DNA of 64,000 bases from Nitrospirota bacterium (GCA_027314645.1 DAHVAL010000005.1:1-64000), one strand, 5' to 3'; counted from the stretch's first letter, positions 24,965-34,753 are shown. Numbers and translations are program-made. The notes: generated from the letters alone by a model not told the origin.

Positions 24965-26354
24965 GAGCTGTCATCTCCTGGTGTACAAGCCGGGGGGTCA
25001 CATGCGGATAGAGGGTTTCTGGGTGGACATTCCGATAGTACGCAACGATACCCCGGTACAGGGCCAGAGCAGTTTTCTCTCTGAAACGGGCAGAATCCAT
25101 CAACCGGGCATCGGTTCTGTTTGAAAGAAAATTCACTTCAGTCAAAACGGCTGGCATTGTGGTCCCCATGATGACATAAAAGGGGGCTTGCCGGACACCG
25201 AGGTTTCGGACAGGAAAGTCGGAGTTCAGAGAGGTATAAAGATTCTCGCTGATTTCCTGAGCCAATTCCCATGACCGCTTTTTTTTGTGGTTGATCTTGA
25301 GCGTAAGCAGAATGGCCGAAAGATCTCCTTGGGACACTCCCAGGGCGCTGTTTTCCCGTTGAGCGATCTGTTGGGCGCGGGGATCGCTCGAATGAAGATT
25401 GAGCAAAAAAGTTTCAAGCCCTCTGACGGCGTCATCCGGATCGGCGTTGGCATGGACCGAAAGAAACAGATCCCCATGGTTTTCATTGGCGATTTTGGTT
25501 CTTTCGGGGAGGGGGACAAACCGGTCATCGACTCTTGTCAGAATGACCTGAAATCTCAAATCATGCCGGAGGCGTCTCTTGAGACGTTTCACGATATCGA
25601 GAACCAGGACTTTCTCACAAATTCCGCTAAGCGACCTCGTCCCGCAATCCTTCCCCCCATGTCCGGCATCAAGAATGACTCTGAATGGCCGATTTGGGGA
25701 GGAAAGGTCGGAAGATAGGACCTGGGGACGTGGTATTTGGTCCGAAGGAACCTTCCCAGAGGGCGTTGGGTGAGAAGATTGCAGATTCCCTGGCGGAGTG
25801 TGGGGCGAGGGAAGGGCCTTCCCAGGAATGACGATTCGTTTCGGTTGATGGGGACGGGGGGTCGGATTTTCTGCCGATCGGGTTTCTGGACCCGAAGGTC
25901 GGGTGAGAAAATCCAGGACGAGACGGTCAGGATTTCTGAGAATCATGACCTTGGGGGGGGCGACCGGACGGACGAACCGAACGGATAATATCGTCATCCT
26001 GGAATCGGGATTATAGGAGACATTGATCTGCGTCAGGAATTTTTTGAAGGAGGGGGTTTTCACGACCAATGATCTATGAACCCCCGTCCCGGGCATGACG
26101 CCTCGCAGAGCCACGGTAGGATTGGCCGAGATCATTTCTGTGATTTGAGGCCGTGCCGGCTTCTGATCCAAGACCAGGACGACCCTGACCGTGTTCTGAT
26201 GGAGACCCACACGGACTTTTTGAATGAATGAAGGAGAATCTGCCAAGACAGGATGGGGCGAGATAAGACAAAAAGCCAGGCCCATCAGAAAACTTTTGGC
26301 TGACATCGGGAGATTCCAATCGGCGACTTGGGGTTTTCCAGGTATGTCCGACAT
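24954..26354 (-). CDS. amiC: N-acetylmuramoyl-L-alanine amidase, AmiC type
   Basis: Periplasmic cell-separation amidase of 466 residues. Signal peptide near 17-39 (FLMGLAFCLISPHPVLA), AMIN domain at about 40-150 that targets the septal ring, a Pro-rich linker (150-220) and an Amidase_3 catalytic domain with Zn ligands in ILDAGHGGKDCG and FLSVHANADP and the catalytic Glu in LTEVNFLSN. ATG 26354 has AGAAGG 8 bases upstream; ATG 26306, directly before the signal sequence, is the alternative. Confidence 0.93.
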   Translation of the reverse strand: MSDIPGKPQVADWNLPMSAKSFLMGLAFCLISPHPVLADSPSFIQKVRVGLHQNTVRVVLVLDQKPARPQITEMISANPTVALRGVMPGTGVHRSLVVKTPSFKKFLTQINVSYNPDSRMTILSVRFVRPVAPPKVMILRNPDRLVLDFLTRPSGPETRSAENPTPRPHQPKRIVIPGKALPSPHTPPGNLQSSHPTPSGKVPSDQIPRPQVLSSDLSSPNRPFRVILDAGHGGKDCGTRSLSGICEKVLVLDIVKRLKRRLRHDLRFQVILTRVDDRFVPLPERTKIANENHGDLFLSVHANADPDDAVRGLETFLLNLHSSDPRAQQIAQRENSALGVSQGDLSAILLTLKINHKKKRSWELAQEISENLYTSLNSDFPVRNLGVRQAPFYVIMGTTMPAVLTEVNFLSNRTDARLMDSARFREKTALALYRGIVAYYRNVHPETLYPHVTPRLVHQEMTAREP

Positions 26355-26416
26355 ATCAGGAACCTTCTTTCTTAAACGATATTGTGGATAGAGGACTCCT
26401 TAAGTTTACATTCTAA

Positions 26417-26435
26417 GAACTTTTCATGAAAGTTC
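26417..26435. repeat. 7-bp perfect inverted repeat upstream of amiC
   Basis: GAACTTT and AAAGTTC separated by 5 bases, about 65 bases before the amidase start in the 218-base divergent intergenic region. Could be an operator for either gene. A T run follows on the plus strand, but no plus-strand gene ends here, so a terminator role is unlikely. Confidence 0.4.
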
Positions 26436-26572
26436 AACTATTTTTTTCAAACAAAAAAAGACTCGCAAATTTAGGCGATATTGTGTATTGTGGAGCGTCA
26501 GGACTTTTGATTTTGCTTCATTTTTGAGTGCTTGGGTCCTTCAGGGTTCGAATCGAAAATGGGTGGTGAATA

Positions 26573-28744
26573 ATGGCACGGGGTTGTCCTGGGAGCAGGA
26601 GGTTCCCGAGACCTGATCTTAAAACTGCGATCATTTTTATCGCGAGCAGTCTATTATTGTTCGTTGCCGTTCTCTGGCCGTTGAGGACGGTTTTTGCCGA
26701 TTCCCCACCCCCGGTTTCCCCCGCGCCTCCTCCCGCCACCACGCCTCCAAATTCTCTTCCGACCCCGGCCCCTCCGGTCAATCTTCCCTCGGAGACCCCC
26801 TCTTCCCTGTCGCAGACATCGATCATATCCGAGGGGCAGGCGGCTTACCGTTCCGGCAATTTTAAGCGGGCGCACGACCTTCTTGAGGAAGCCCTCCTCT
26901 CTGCCGGTCCATCCGGCATTCCCCCGGAGGCGCAAATCACCTTGGCCTCGGCCAGCAGGAAAATCGGCCATTCAGGGAGGGCGATCGCCTTATTGCTCCC
27001 TTTGCTCAATAAAAACACCCCCGCGCTTTCCTCTCCGGCCCTCCAACGACGCGTCCATTATGAATTGGCCATGTCAAATAAGGACAGAGGGAATCTTGAC
27101 GGGGCTGTTCATCAGCTTTTGCCTATCTTCCCGAACCTCTCCAACTCCCGGAGAATAAGAAACGCTTCGGAGATGCTGCTCGAATACTGGCGAACCAAGG
27201 ATCCCGTCAACGGGGCGATCCTTATGGGACAGTCCTTAATCCGCCTCGATCCGTCAGACCAAAAGGTCGTCATGACCCGGACCATCGATCTCATCTTCAG
27301 CACTGTCAAAGACGAGGAAGGGCTCCTCAAGATCTTATCCGCCTTTCCAAGGGAGTTCCCTGGCGATTACGCCGCCTATCGCTTGGCGTTGCTTGACGTT
27401 CGAACTCAGCATCCGGAAAAAGCTGAAAGAGTCCTTCTTCGAATGATCCTCTATTATTCCGAATCCTTGTATATCTCGGAGGCCGAAAATCTTTTGAATA
27501 AGATTTCCATGACAGAGACCCGTCTCCACGTCGGCCTGATCCTTCCGGACCTTTCCAGAGGACCCCTCCGTCCTTATATGCGCTCCATTTTGACGGGGGC
27601 GGTCTTCGGGTTCGAGGACCTGTCAGGGGACGGGCCATCCCTGATCGTCCGATTTGTCACTCGTCACGAATCTTATGGTTATTGGTACGGCAACCTTCTA
27701 AACCATGAAAATATCGTCGCATTGATCGGCCCATTTCTCGTCAGTGATCTCTCCGCGGTCCGATTTCGACTGATCCATGACCAGATCCTTGCAGTGTCAC
27801 CGACCCTTCCAGCGGACCCAAGAATGCCCTTCATGGTCAGCATGGCCAGTCTTCCACCCATGGTTGCTTCGGCCATCGCTAAGTTCTCCCTCACCTTGGC
27901 CTCGAACCCGAAGGCGGTCATTCTCTATCCAACAGATTTTTACGGAAGGGCCTTCAAATCCGCCTTCGAAAAATCCCTTACCTCTTCGGGGGGGGTCTTG
28001 AAGGCGGCAATTCCCATTTCAAGGGGGGAGGGGAAGAGGCAGGAAGCGGTATTAAAGCTCCGTAGGTTTGGATCGAACATCCAGGTCCCTCCCAAGGGAC
28101 CCTTTCCGGAGGGGGTCAGCGGCCGATCGGGGGATTTTGTCTCGCTTGAGGGAAAGTCTTACTATCTGGCCTATCCCCCCCGAAGTGCCGAGACGACCCA
28201 TCCCAATCCGTTTTTTTTTAAACCCGATTTCGATATTATTGTGTTCCCCAACGATTCCATTCATCCCTTCAAGGTTTTGGACGAGCTTGTCTATAAAAAC
28301 ATTCAGAATGTGGACGTGGTGGCGAATGAATCCTTGATGATGGCAAGGCGGCGATGGGACATGGTGTCGGATATCCACAATCCCCTTTACAGCGTCGCAC
28401 CGGTGAATCTCTTTCACATTGCCCGTGGACGCTCCTCCAATCCCATTCACCGTTTGGCCTACACCCGCTTGATACAGGTCAATGGACGCAGCCCGGACCT
28501 TTTAAAACTTGAGTCTTACGACTGTGCGGCATTTCTCTACACTCTCTTGAAAGGCGGATTTCGGACCCGCTACCATCTGGGCATAACCGCATTGGCAGCA
28601 AAATCCTATGACGGACTTTCAGGTCCAGTTTCTTGGAACGGGGAGGGGACGATGGGACGGACCTACACTCTCTTCCGATTTTCTGGAGGGGACTGGAAGC
28701 CAATTTCAACCCAATCGATCTCTTTCAGGATCGATCAGCCATAA
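26573..28744 (+). CDS. LpoA-like periplasmic protein: TPR domain plus periplasmic-binding fold
   Basis: Exported protein of 723 residues. Signal or anchor helix at about 17-42 (TAIIFIASSLLLFVAVLWPL), a Pro-rich linker (44-80), helical TPR-like repeats to ~320 (AAYRSGNFKRAHDLLEEAL) and a type I periplasmic-binding domain from ~325 (LHVGLILPDLSRGPLRPY, IVALIGPFLVSDLSAV, KAVILYPTDFYGRAFKSAFE). This order matches LpoA-type activators of penicillin-binding proteins, but there is no lipobox, so anchoring differs. Downstream by 24 bases is a site-2-type protease. Function as a PBP activator is an inference from architecture. Confidence 0.75.
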   Translation: MARGCPGSRRFPRPDLKTAIIFIASSLLLFVAVLWPLRTVFADSPPPVSPAPPPATTPPNSLPTPAPPVNLPSETPSSLSQTSIISEGQAAYRSGNFKRAHDLLEEALLSAGPSGIPPEAQITLASASRKIGHSGRAIALLLPLLNKNTPALSSPALQRRVHYELAMSNKDRGNLDGAVHQLLPIFPNLSNSRRIRNASEMLLEYWRTKDPVNGAILMGQSLIRLDPSDQKVVMTRTIDLIFSTVKDEEGLLKILSAFPREFPGDYAAYRLALLDVRTQHPEKAERVLLRMILYYSESLYISEAENLLNKISMTETRLHVGLILPDLSRGPLRPYMRSILTGAVFGFEDLSGDGPSLIVRFVTRHESYGYWYGNLLNHENIVALIGPFLVSDLSAVRFRLIHDQILAVSPTLPADPRMPFMVSMASLPPMVASAIAKFSLTLASNPKAVILYPTDFYGRAFKSAFEKSLTSSGGVLKAAIPISRGEGKRQEAVLKLRRFGSNIQVPPKGPFPEGVSGRSGDFVSLEGKSYYLAYPPRSAETTHPNPFFFKPDFDIIVFPNDSIHPFKVLDELVYKNIQNVDVVANESLMMARRRWDMVSDIHNPLYSVAPVNLFHIARGRSSNPIHRLAYTRLIQVNGRSPDLLKLESYDCAAFLYTLLKGGFRTRYHLGITALAAKSYDGLSGPVSWNGEGTMGRTYTLFRFSGGDWKPISTQSISFRIDQP

Positions 28745-28768
28745 GCATTTTCCTGGGAGATCAAAAAA

Positions 28769-29476
28769 TTGGATCATTTTCATTTCAATGCAGGGATGGG
28801 TTGGTTACGCCAAGTGGGGTCCCAGATCCTGATTATCGGCCTTCCGTTGCTTCTGGCCGTGACTCTTCATGAAGTGGCTCATGGGATAGTGGCCGACAAA
28901 CTTGGGGATCAGACCGCCCGCTTTATGGGAAGACTGACCCTGAACCCATTGGCCCATGTAGATCCATTCGGAACCATCCTCCTTCCCCTGATCCTCATTC
29001 TTCTCCACACAGGATTTTTGTTTGGGTACGCGAAGCCGGTTCCGATCATTGAAAAAAACCTTGGGAGCCCCAGAAGGGATATGATGCTGGTCGCAGCGGC
29101 CGGCCCCCTCTCCAATTTACTCCAGGCCTTCGTATACATGTCGCTTCTCCACACCCTATTGTCCCGACCTGTCTCCGTATCCGCGGCAGGAGGGATCATG
29201 GCCCTTTTGGCACAAATTTTCCGAATGGGAATAGATATCAACATCGTTCTGTTCGTCTTCAACCTTTTGCCTCTCCCACCCCTTGACGGAGGAAGGGTCG
29301 TTTCCGGCCTCTTGCCCGTGGAATGGGCCAAAAAATTTTCATATATCGAACCTTATGGAGTTCTCATCGTCATGGGATTGATCATCCTTGATCCGTATCT
29401 TGGAGTCATGTCTCGGTTCGTGTGGCCTGTCATGGGGGGGCTTTCCTCATGGATCTTATCCCTTGCAACATCCTGA
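28769..29476 (+). CDS. Site-2 protease-family (M50) membrane metalloprotease
   Basis: Integral membrane protein of 235 residues with HEVAHG (HExxH zinc site, about 35-40) in the first spans and LPLPPLDGGRVV (the Asp ligand, NPDG-like) near 170-181. No PDZ domain, so it belongs to the compact rhomboid-independent S2P group often next to trpS or scpA rather than RseP. TTG 28769 with GGGAGA upstream is used; ATG 28796 is an alternative. Substrate unknown. 25 bases before trpS. Confidence 0.9.
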   Translation: MDHFHFNAGMGWLRQVGSQILIIGLPLLLAVTLHEVAHGIVADKLGDQTARFMGRLTLNPLAHVDPFGTILLPLILILLHTGFLFGYAKPVPIIEKNLGSPRRDMMLVAAAGPLSNLLQAFVYMSLLHTLLSRPVSVSAAGGIMALLAQIFRMGIDINIVLFVFNLLPLPPLDGGRVVSGLLPVEWAKKFSYIEPYGVLIVMGLIILDPYLGVMSRFVWPVMGGLSSWILSLATS

Positions 29477-29501
29477 ACAGTCCAACCTTCAAGGAGGGTA
29501 A

Positions 29502-30506
29502 GTGGACCCGACGTCAGAGCCGATCATCCGACGCATCGTAAGTGGCATTCAGCCTTCCGGACGGCTTCATTTGGGAAACTACATGGGGGCGGTCAGAAAT
29601 TGGATCACTCTTCAGGAAGAGCATGAGTGTTTCTTTTTCATTGCGGACTGGCATGCGCTTTCGACGAACTATGAAAATACGGCCATGTTGAGAGGATACG
29701 CCAAGGAGATGCTCCTGGATTGGCTTTCCCTGGGTCTCGATCCAAAGAAATGCACGCTGTTTCAGCAGTCCCATGTTGTAGAACATGCGGAGCTTTATCT
29801 CCTCCTGGGAATGATGACGCCGGTTGCCTGGCTCCTGAGAAATCCGTCCTACAAGGACCAGATGGTGCAAATCGAACATCGGGATTTGGCAATGTATGGA
29901 TTTTTAGGATATCCGGTTCTCCAGACTGCGGACATCGTTCTTTATCGTCCGAGCCATGTTCCGGTGGGACAGGACCAGGTTCCCCATTTGGAGTTGGCCC
30001 GGGAGATCGTCCGGCGCTTCAATTCCCTTTATGGGGAGGTCTTTCCTGAACCCCTGCCTCTTTTGACGGAGACTCCGAAGCTTGCGGGTCTTGATGGGCG
30101 CAAAATGAGCAAGAGTTACGACAACTGTATTTTTGTCTCCGATCCCCCTGACGCCGTTTGGGAAAAGCTTCGGACAATGAAGACAGACGAGCGTCGAAAG
30201 CGAAGGAATGATCCTGGGAATCCCGAGGACTGCCCGGTCTTCTCCTTGCATGAGGTGTTTACGGCGCTTCCGGTCAGGCAACAAATTGATAGAGACTGCC
30301 GGACCGCATCCATTGGTTGTATCGATTGCAAGAAGATCCTGCTGGAAGGAGTCGAGGCTCTTCTCTCTCCTGCGCGGGAAAAACGGAAGGAGCTTGAGAG
30401 CAAGCCGGGAATTCTGAGGGAAATTATCGGGAAGGGATGCGTTAAGGCGGCCGCTGAAGCCGACAAGACGATGGAGCTGGTTCGTGAGGCGATGAAAATT
30501 TCCTGA
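29502..30506 (+). CDS. trpS: Tryptophanyl-tRNA synthetase
   Basis: Class I aminoacyl-tRNA synthetase of 334 residues, the short bacterial form. HIGH equivalent PSGRLHLGNYMG near 17-28 and KMSKS at GRKMSKSYDN near 200, with the Trp-binding DWHALST and VGQDQVPHLELAR. GTG start at 29502 with AAGGAGGG 3-10 bases upstream. Ends a three-gene group with the LpoA-like and protease genes. Confidence 0.97.
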   Translation: MDPTSEPIIRRIVSGIQPSGRLHLGNYMGAVRNWITLQEEHECFFFIADWHALSTNYENTAMLRGYAKEMLLDWLSLGLDPKKCTLFQQSHVVEHAELYLLLGMMTPVAWLLRNPSYKDQMVQIEHRDLAMYGFLGYPVLQTADIVLYRPSHVPVGQDQVPHLELAREIVRRFNSLYGEVFPEPLPLLTETPKLAGLDGRKMSKSYDNCIFVSDPPDAVWEKLRTMKTDERRKRRNDPGNPEDCPVFSLHEVFTALPVRQQIDRDCRTASIGCIDCKKILLEGVEALLSPAREKRKELESKPGILREIIGKGCVKAAAEADKTMELVREAMKIS

Positions 30507-30547
30507 TACAGACACTCCGGAACGCTTCATCCTCCGGGTCGACAGAC

Positions 30548-31537
30548 TTAACGACCGACGGTTTTCATCATTTCTTCAGAATATCGCTCTCCTGCGGCAA
30601 CGCCCGGAGGAAACGCCTGGGCAAGCCTGACCACATCGAAGAAGGGAATGGTGCGCTTGAGAGTTTCTGCATTTTCCTCTAGATGGCTGATGGTTTTGGC
30701 TCCCGGAATGGGAACAATATCGGGTCCTTGAGCATAGATCCAGGCCAGGGCGACCTGTGCCGGGGTCATTTTTTGTTTTGTCGCCACTTCCTCGAGCACT
30801 TCCAGCAGAGCACGATTTTTTTCAAAATTCTCTTTTTGAAAGCGGGGCGTCCGAGGCCGGTAATCCCCTGGAGGAAGATCCTCGAGGGATCGGATACGCG
30901 AGGTCAGGAATCCGCGTCCGAGAGGGCTGTAAGGGACAAACCCGATACCAAGCTGGCGGCATGCCGGTAGGATTTCGATCTCAGGATCCCGGGTCCAAAG
31001 GGAATACTCGCTTTGAACAGCTGCGATTGGATGGACCCGATGCGCTCTGCGGAGGGTTTCAGGCCCGGGCTCGGAAAGTCCGACAAAGCGGACCTTTCCT
31101 TCTTGGACGAGATCGGCCATCGCTCCAACCGTCTCTTCGATCGGGACCGTGGGATCAACACGGTGCTGGTAATATAAGTCGATCGTCTCGATTCCAAGAC
31201 GTCGAAGGGAGGCTTCACAGGATTTGCGAACATAATCCGGATGTCCATTCACGCCCCGTTTTGACGGATCCGAGGAATCGCGGACAATCCCGAACTTCGT
31301 GGCAAGGATGACTTGTGGCCTTTTATCCGCAATGGCCTTGCCCAAAAGCTCTTCGTTCACGCCGTGCCCGTAGATATCGGCCGTGTCGAAGAATGTGATT
31401 CCCAATTCGATGGCGCGATGGATGGTGGCGATCGATTCGTTTTGGTCTGCCGTTCCGTAAAACTCCGACATTCCCATGCAACCCAGACCCATAGCGGAAA
31501 CCTTGAGGCCGCTTCGCCCCAGATAGCGCTCTTCCAT
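30548..31537 (-). CDS. Aldo/keto reductase
   Basis: NADPH-dependent reductase of 329 residues, AKR13-like. The tetrad is visible: Asp in [11 protein letters not shown], Tyr in the same segment, Lys in VILATKFG, His in YYQHRVDP. The cofactor region [11 protein letters not shown] and [15 protein letters not shown] is intact. ATG 31537. Substrate unknown. Convergent with trpS and divergent from the cobalamin group. Confidence 0.92.
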   Translation of the reverse strand: MEERYLGRSGLKVSAMGLGCMGMSEFYGTADQNESIATIHRAIELGITFFDTADIYGHGVNEELLGKAIADKRPQVILATKFGIVRDSSDPSKRGVNGHPDYVRKSCEASLRRLGIETIDLYYQHRVDPTVPIEETVGAMADLVQEGKVRFVGLSEPGPETLRRAHRVHPIAAVQSEYSLWTRDPEIEILPACRQLGIGFVPYSPLGRGFLTSRIRSLEDLPPGDYRPRTPRFQKENFEKNRALLEVLEEVATKQKMTPAQVALAWIYAQGPDIVPIPGAKTISHLEENAETLKRTIPFFDVVRLAQAFPPGVAAGERYSEEMMKTVGR

Positions 31538-31582
31538 GCTTCGAGTCCACCCCGCCTTTCGGCGTTGAAAGGTCGTTAATGT

Positions 31583-31611
31583 TTGAATGAGGCACCGAAT
31601 GGCATTATGCT
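31583..31611 (+). promoter_or_regulatory. Putative promoter of the cobalamin genes
   Basis: TTGAAT at 31583-31588 and TATGCT at 31606-31611 with a 17-base spacer. A GGCGG...CCGCC hairpin with a T-rich loop lies in the predicted leader (about 31643-31664). No cobalamin riboswitch (B12 box) could be recognised in the leader. Confidence 0.5.
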
Positions 31612-31682
31612 AACACAGGTGATAATTCGGGACAAACAGGCGGTGTTTTTGTTTCCGCCCAAAAATTGAGGGAGATTCTTGA

Positions 31683-32327
31683 ATGTTTCCCGACCCTCCA
31701 ATTCCGGGGCGCTTTAGACTTTTCCTCATGCGGCACGGGCACCTTGAGAACTCTGACAACGGGTCCATCAATGGACAATTTGATGTTTCGCTCTCGCCTG
31801 TTGGCCAGCGTCAAATGGAACTTCGTGCAAAACAGTTGGCCGGGATTCAAGCGACGCTCTTGATTTCAAGCACTCTTTTGCGAACCAAACAAAGCCTGGA
31901 GCCATTTGCGAGAACCCGTCCCGATATTGCCCCGCTCTCCCTGGAGGGGTTCAAGGAACGTTCCTTTGGGTCCTGGGAGGGGAAGACAAGGCGTGAAATC
32001 TCGGAGGAAGATCCGAAGGGATTCGTGCGCTGGCAGGAGCTCGATTTATCCTTTGCTCCCGACGGGGGGGAAAGTCTTCTCAATTTTAAAGATCGGATCA
32101 ATCGGGCCATGGAAGATCTCATTCTGGAAAAAGGCTACGGCCATAATGCCATTCTGATCGCACATTCGGGGGTCAACCGAATTCTTTTGCTCGATGCGCT
32201 TGGGGCGGATCTTTCCCGCTACTTTCGGCTGACACAGGCCTACGGCGCCTTGAACGTCATAGATTATACCGAGGGAGGAGAGCCGACCGTTCTTCTCATG
32301 AACCATCCTCCCGAAGATGTTTTATGA
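31683..32327 (+). CDS. Histidine phosphatase, probably alpha-ribazole phosphatase
   Basis: Branch 1 histidine phosphatase of 214 residues with the RHG catalytic motif (LFLMRHGHLE near 14-23), LISSTLLRTKQSL, the acid loop EGFKERSFGSWEGKTRREI and the second His in LIAHSGVNRI. Alpha-ribazole phosphatase (CobC) dephosphorylates a lower-ligand intermediate of cobalamin. That function is inferred because its stop overlaps the cbiA start by 4 bases; by sequence alone it could be a general phosphatase. Confidence 0.8.
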   Translation: MFPDPPIPGRFRLFLMRHGHLENSDNGSINGQFDVSLSPVGQRQMELRAKQLAGIQATLLISSTLLRTKQSLEPFARTRPDIAPLSLEGFKERSFGSWEGKTRREISEEDPKGFVRWQELDLSFAPDGGESLLNFKDRINRAMEDLILEKGYGHNAILIAHSGVNRILLLDALGADLSRYFRLTQAYGALNVIDYTEGGEPTVLLMNHPPEDVL

Positions 32328-33745
32328 ATCACCGAGGGTTGGTCGTGGCCGGATTGGGATCCGGCTCAGGAAAGACGATCACCACCATGGCCCTTCTTGC
32401 AGGGTTGCTGGAAAAAAATTATCGCGTTCACCCGTTCAAGTGTGGCCCTGATTTTATTGATCCCCGCCATCACGAATGGATTACGGGGACGCCAGCGGGC
32501 AATCTTGACCTTTTTTTTACAGACCCCCAAGCGCTTCGCGAGCGCTTTGACCGTATGATCGAGGGTTCCCCAGGAGGAGTCGTCGAGGGCGTCATGGGGA
32601 TTTTTGATGGATCAGAACGCGGAACATCCACGTACGATATCGCCCGATCCCTCGAACTTCCGGTCATCTTGGTTCTTTCTGCCCAAGGCATGGCTGAGAC
32701 TGTGGCCGCGGTGGTTAAAGGGATTCTTTCCCATCGGCAGCCCATGAATGTTCTGGGCATCATCGCGACCCGGACGGGTTCAGAGCGACATCGCTCCCTC
32801 ATTTCCGACGCATTGGAGGCGGAGTCGCTGCCCCCCCTTTTAGGGGTGCTTCCCAGAAATGACTCATTGTCTCTTCCTGAAAGATATCTGGGACTCGCAT
32901 ATCCAGGTGAGCAGGGGGATGAGAAAACCCGGCTTTTCCGGGAATCCCTCTTTGCCGCAACCAAAGGGTTTGACTGGGACCGGATTCTGACGGCCTTCGG
33001 GGACCCCTCTCGGGACGAATCCGGACGAGAGGATCGCCCGGAGGACACGCAAGGTTTTTATCACTCCACGCGTCAAAGGGTCCAGGCATTTTATTCGAAT
33101 GCGCCCACACGCCGTTCCCGGAGAACCTTGCGTGTCGGCGTCGCGCTGGACGAGGCCTTCTGGTTTTATTACCCTGAAAATTGGGAATCCTTTTCCCGTG
33201 CAGGAATTCAGATAGAGTTTTATTCTCCTCTTCGGGATCGCTCCCTTCCGAAGGGGTGCCACGGTCTCTACCTGGGCGGGGGGTATCCCGAACGGTACTT
33301 TGCGGAACTCGCCGAAAATATTCCTTTTCTGAAGGAAATGCGGTCGTTTTGTCTTTCCGGAGGCCCTGTCTATGCCGAGTGCGGCGGGATGCTTTACCTG
33401 ACCGAGGGTCCATTGCAACAGGACAATGATCCGTCCTCCCTCGTCGGGTTCTTTCCATTCCGGTACTCCCTCGGAGAACGCCTCAAGCGTTTGGGATATG
33501 CCGAACTTGAAGCCTCGTCAGGATTTTTCACCGGATCCCGCGGGTCCATTCGAGGTCATCTGTTCCATTACAGCCGGCTGACGGGGGAGGGGACGGTTAT
33601 TGATTCAGCCTTTCGACACACGGCGGACAACCGTCCGGAGGGTTTTACCAGGAACGGGGTCGTCGCCTCTTATGCACATTTGTATTTTCCCTCCAATGAT
33701 TCATGGATGGAGGCCTGGGCGGAGGCCCTCAAACAAAATAGCTGA
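32324..33745 (+). CDS. cbiA: Cobyrinate a,c-diamide synthase
   Basis: Glutamine-dependent amidase of 473 residues that amidates the a and c side chains of the corrin ring. N-terminal P-loop GLGSGSGKTITTMALL near 10-25, FKCGPDFIDPRHH, and a C-terminal class I glutamine amidotransferase domain with YLGGGYPERY and nucleophile Cys in YAECGGMLYLTEG. Overlaps the phosphatase gene by ATGA; cbiC follows after 30 bases. Confidence 0.95.
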   Translation: MNHRGLVVAGLGSGSGKTITTMALLAGLLEKNYRVHPFKCGPDFIDPRHHEWITGTPAGNLDLFFTDPQALRERFDRMIEGSPGGVVEGVMGIFDGSERGTSTYDIARSLELPVILVLSAQGMAETVAAVVKGILSHRQPMNVLGIIATRTGSERHRSLISDALEAESLPPLLGVLPRNDSLSLPERYLGLAYPGEQGDEKTRLFRESLFAATKGFDWDRILTAFGDPSRDESGREDRPEDTQGFYHSTRQRVQAFYSNAPTRRSRRTLRVGVALDEAFWFYYPENWESFSRAGIQIEFYSPLRDRSLPKGCHGLYLGGGYPERYFAELAENIPFLKEMRSFCLSGGPVYAECGGMLYLTEGPLQQDNDPSSLVGFFPFRYSLGERLKRLGYAELEASSGFFTGSRGSIRGHLFHYSRLTGEGTVIDSAFRHTADNRPEGFTRNGVVASYAHLYFPSNDSWMEAWAEALKQNS

Positions 33746-33775
33746 TGCCTGCTGAATCTGAAAGGACGTGAATAA

Positions 33776-34753
33776 ATGGGAATCAATGTCCTGTTGATTT
33801 CGAAAAAGCCCGACAAATCCCTGGAGGGAATTCGTTCCATGCTTGGGGGACGGGGCGGATTTGATCGAGTGTGTCTGTTCCCCCTGAACAGGGGGGTGGC
33901 AGGACTTTCTGACCTCTGGAAGGAAGAGGCCCTGGAGGAGGGGGAGATTGCCGTTGTCGTCGTCGATCCCGACCCGGCCTCTCTCATGGAAGAGTTCGAA
34001 CAGCTCCGCTCGCGCGCCTCTTTGGACGCGGCCAACCTCCGGTTCATGTTCGGGTATCAGACACATTCCTCCTTCATTCGGGTCTTGGCCGATAGGATCC
34101 ATGATCTTTTTCTTCCTCCTGACTCAGAGGTCCGCCAAGTCAGGCGCCTTCCGGAGGAAATCGAAGAGGAAAGCTTCAGAATCATTGATCAGCGCTTGTC
34201 GGGGATGTCCTTTGATTCCGGGTGGCATCAGGTTGTCCGAAGGGCCGTCCACGCTGTTGCGGATTTTGAGATGATCGATCTGATGGACCGTCATCCGGCG
34301 GCTTTGGAACGGGGGGTTGCCGCCATTCGGACGGGGGCCCCGCTGATCGTCGACGTCCAGATGGTTGAGTCCGGAATCAGTAAGCCCTTTCGGGAAAAGT
34401 TCAAAAACGACCTCGTGTGTCACATCGGCGATGAGGATGTTGCGGAGGAGGCCCGACGGATAGGGGAAACACGTTCGACCGTTGCCATGAAAAAAGCCCG
34501 GGCAAGAATGAATGGGGCCATTATCGCTGTTGGGAACGCCCCGACTGCCCTGTTTGAGGTTGACCGACTGATTCGCGAGGAAGGGATGCGCCCCGCCCTC
34601 GTGGTAGGGGTTCCCGTCGGATTCGTGGGAGCGCGGGAATCGAAGATCATCATTGCGCGACAGGACCAAGTTCCTTGGATCGTGACACGCGGCCCGAAGG
34701 GAGGCTCGACAGTGGCTGTGGCCATTGTCAACGCCCTTTTCCGCTTGGCCTGA
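33776..34753 (+). CDS. cbiC: Precorrin-8X methylmutase with extra N-terminal domain
   Basis: Protein of 325 residues. The C-terminal ~205 residues (about 120-325) are CbiC/CobH, which shifts a methyl group from C11 to C12 in the corrin ring: FRIIDQRL, catalytic His at VRRAVHAVADFEM (H159), VDVQMVESGI, GNAPTALFEV, and VGVPVGFVGARESK. Residues 1-118 are not part of CbiC. They read as an alpha/beta domain (INVLLISKKPD, GEIAVVVVDPDPASLMEEFEQL, RFMFGYQTHSSFIRVLADRI) that I cannot assign; it lacks the clear histidines of CbiX chelatases. The remaining corrin-ring genes are not in the window. Confidence 0.9.
   Translation: MGINVLLISKKPDKSLEGIRSMLGGRGGFDRVCLFPLNRGVAGLSDLWKEEALEEGEIAVVVVDPDPASLMEEFEQLRSRASLDAANLRFMFGYQTHSSFIRVLADRIHDLFLPPDSEVRQVRRLPEEIEEESFRIIDQRLSGMSFDSGWHQVVRRAVHAVADFEMIDLMDRHPAALERGVAAIRTGAPLIVDVQMVESGISKPFREKFKNDLVCHIGDEDVAEEARRIGETRSTVAMKKARARMNGAIIAVGNAPTALFEVDRLIREEGMRPALVVGVPVGFVGARESKIIIARQDQVPWIVTRGPKGGSTVAVAIVNALFRLA

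Noticed and set aside
26535-26555. GGTTCGAATC resembling a tRNA T-loop
   Set aside because: The flanking bases do not form a T stem and no cloverleaf can be built around it.
31538-31682. Cobalamin riboswitch expected before the cobalamin genes
   Set aside because: The leader is short and no B12 box or matching fold was seen.
32470-33048. 192-codon open frame on the minus strand inside cbiA
   Set aside because: Shadow of a well-supported gene; composition is Arg/Ser-rich as expected for an antisense frame.
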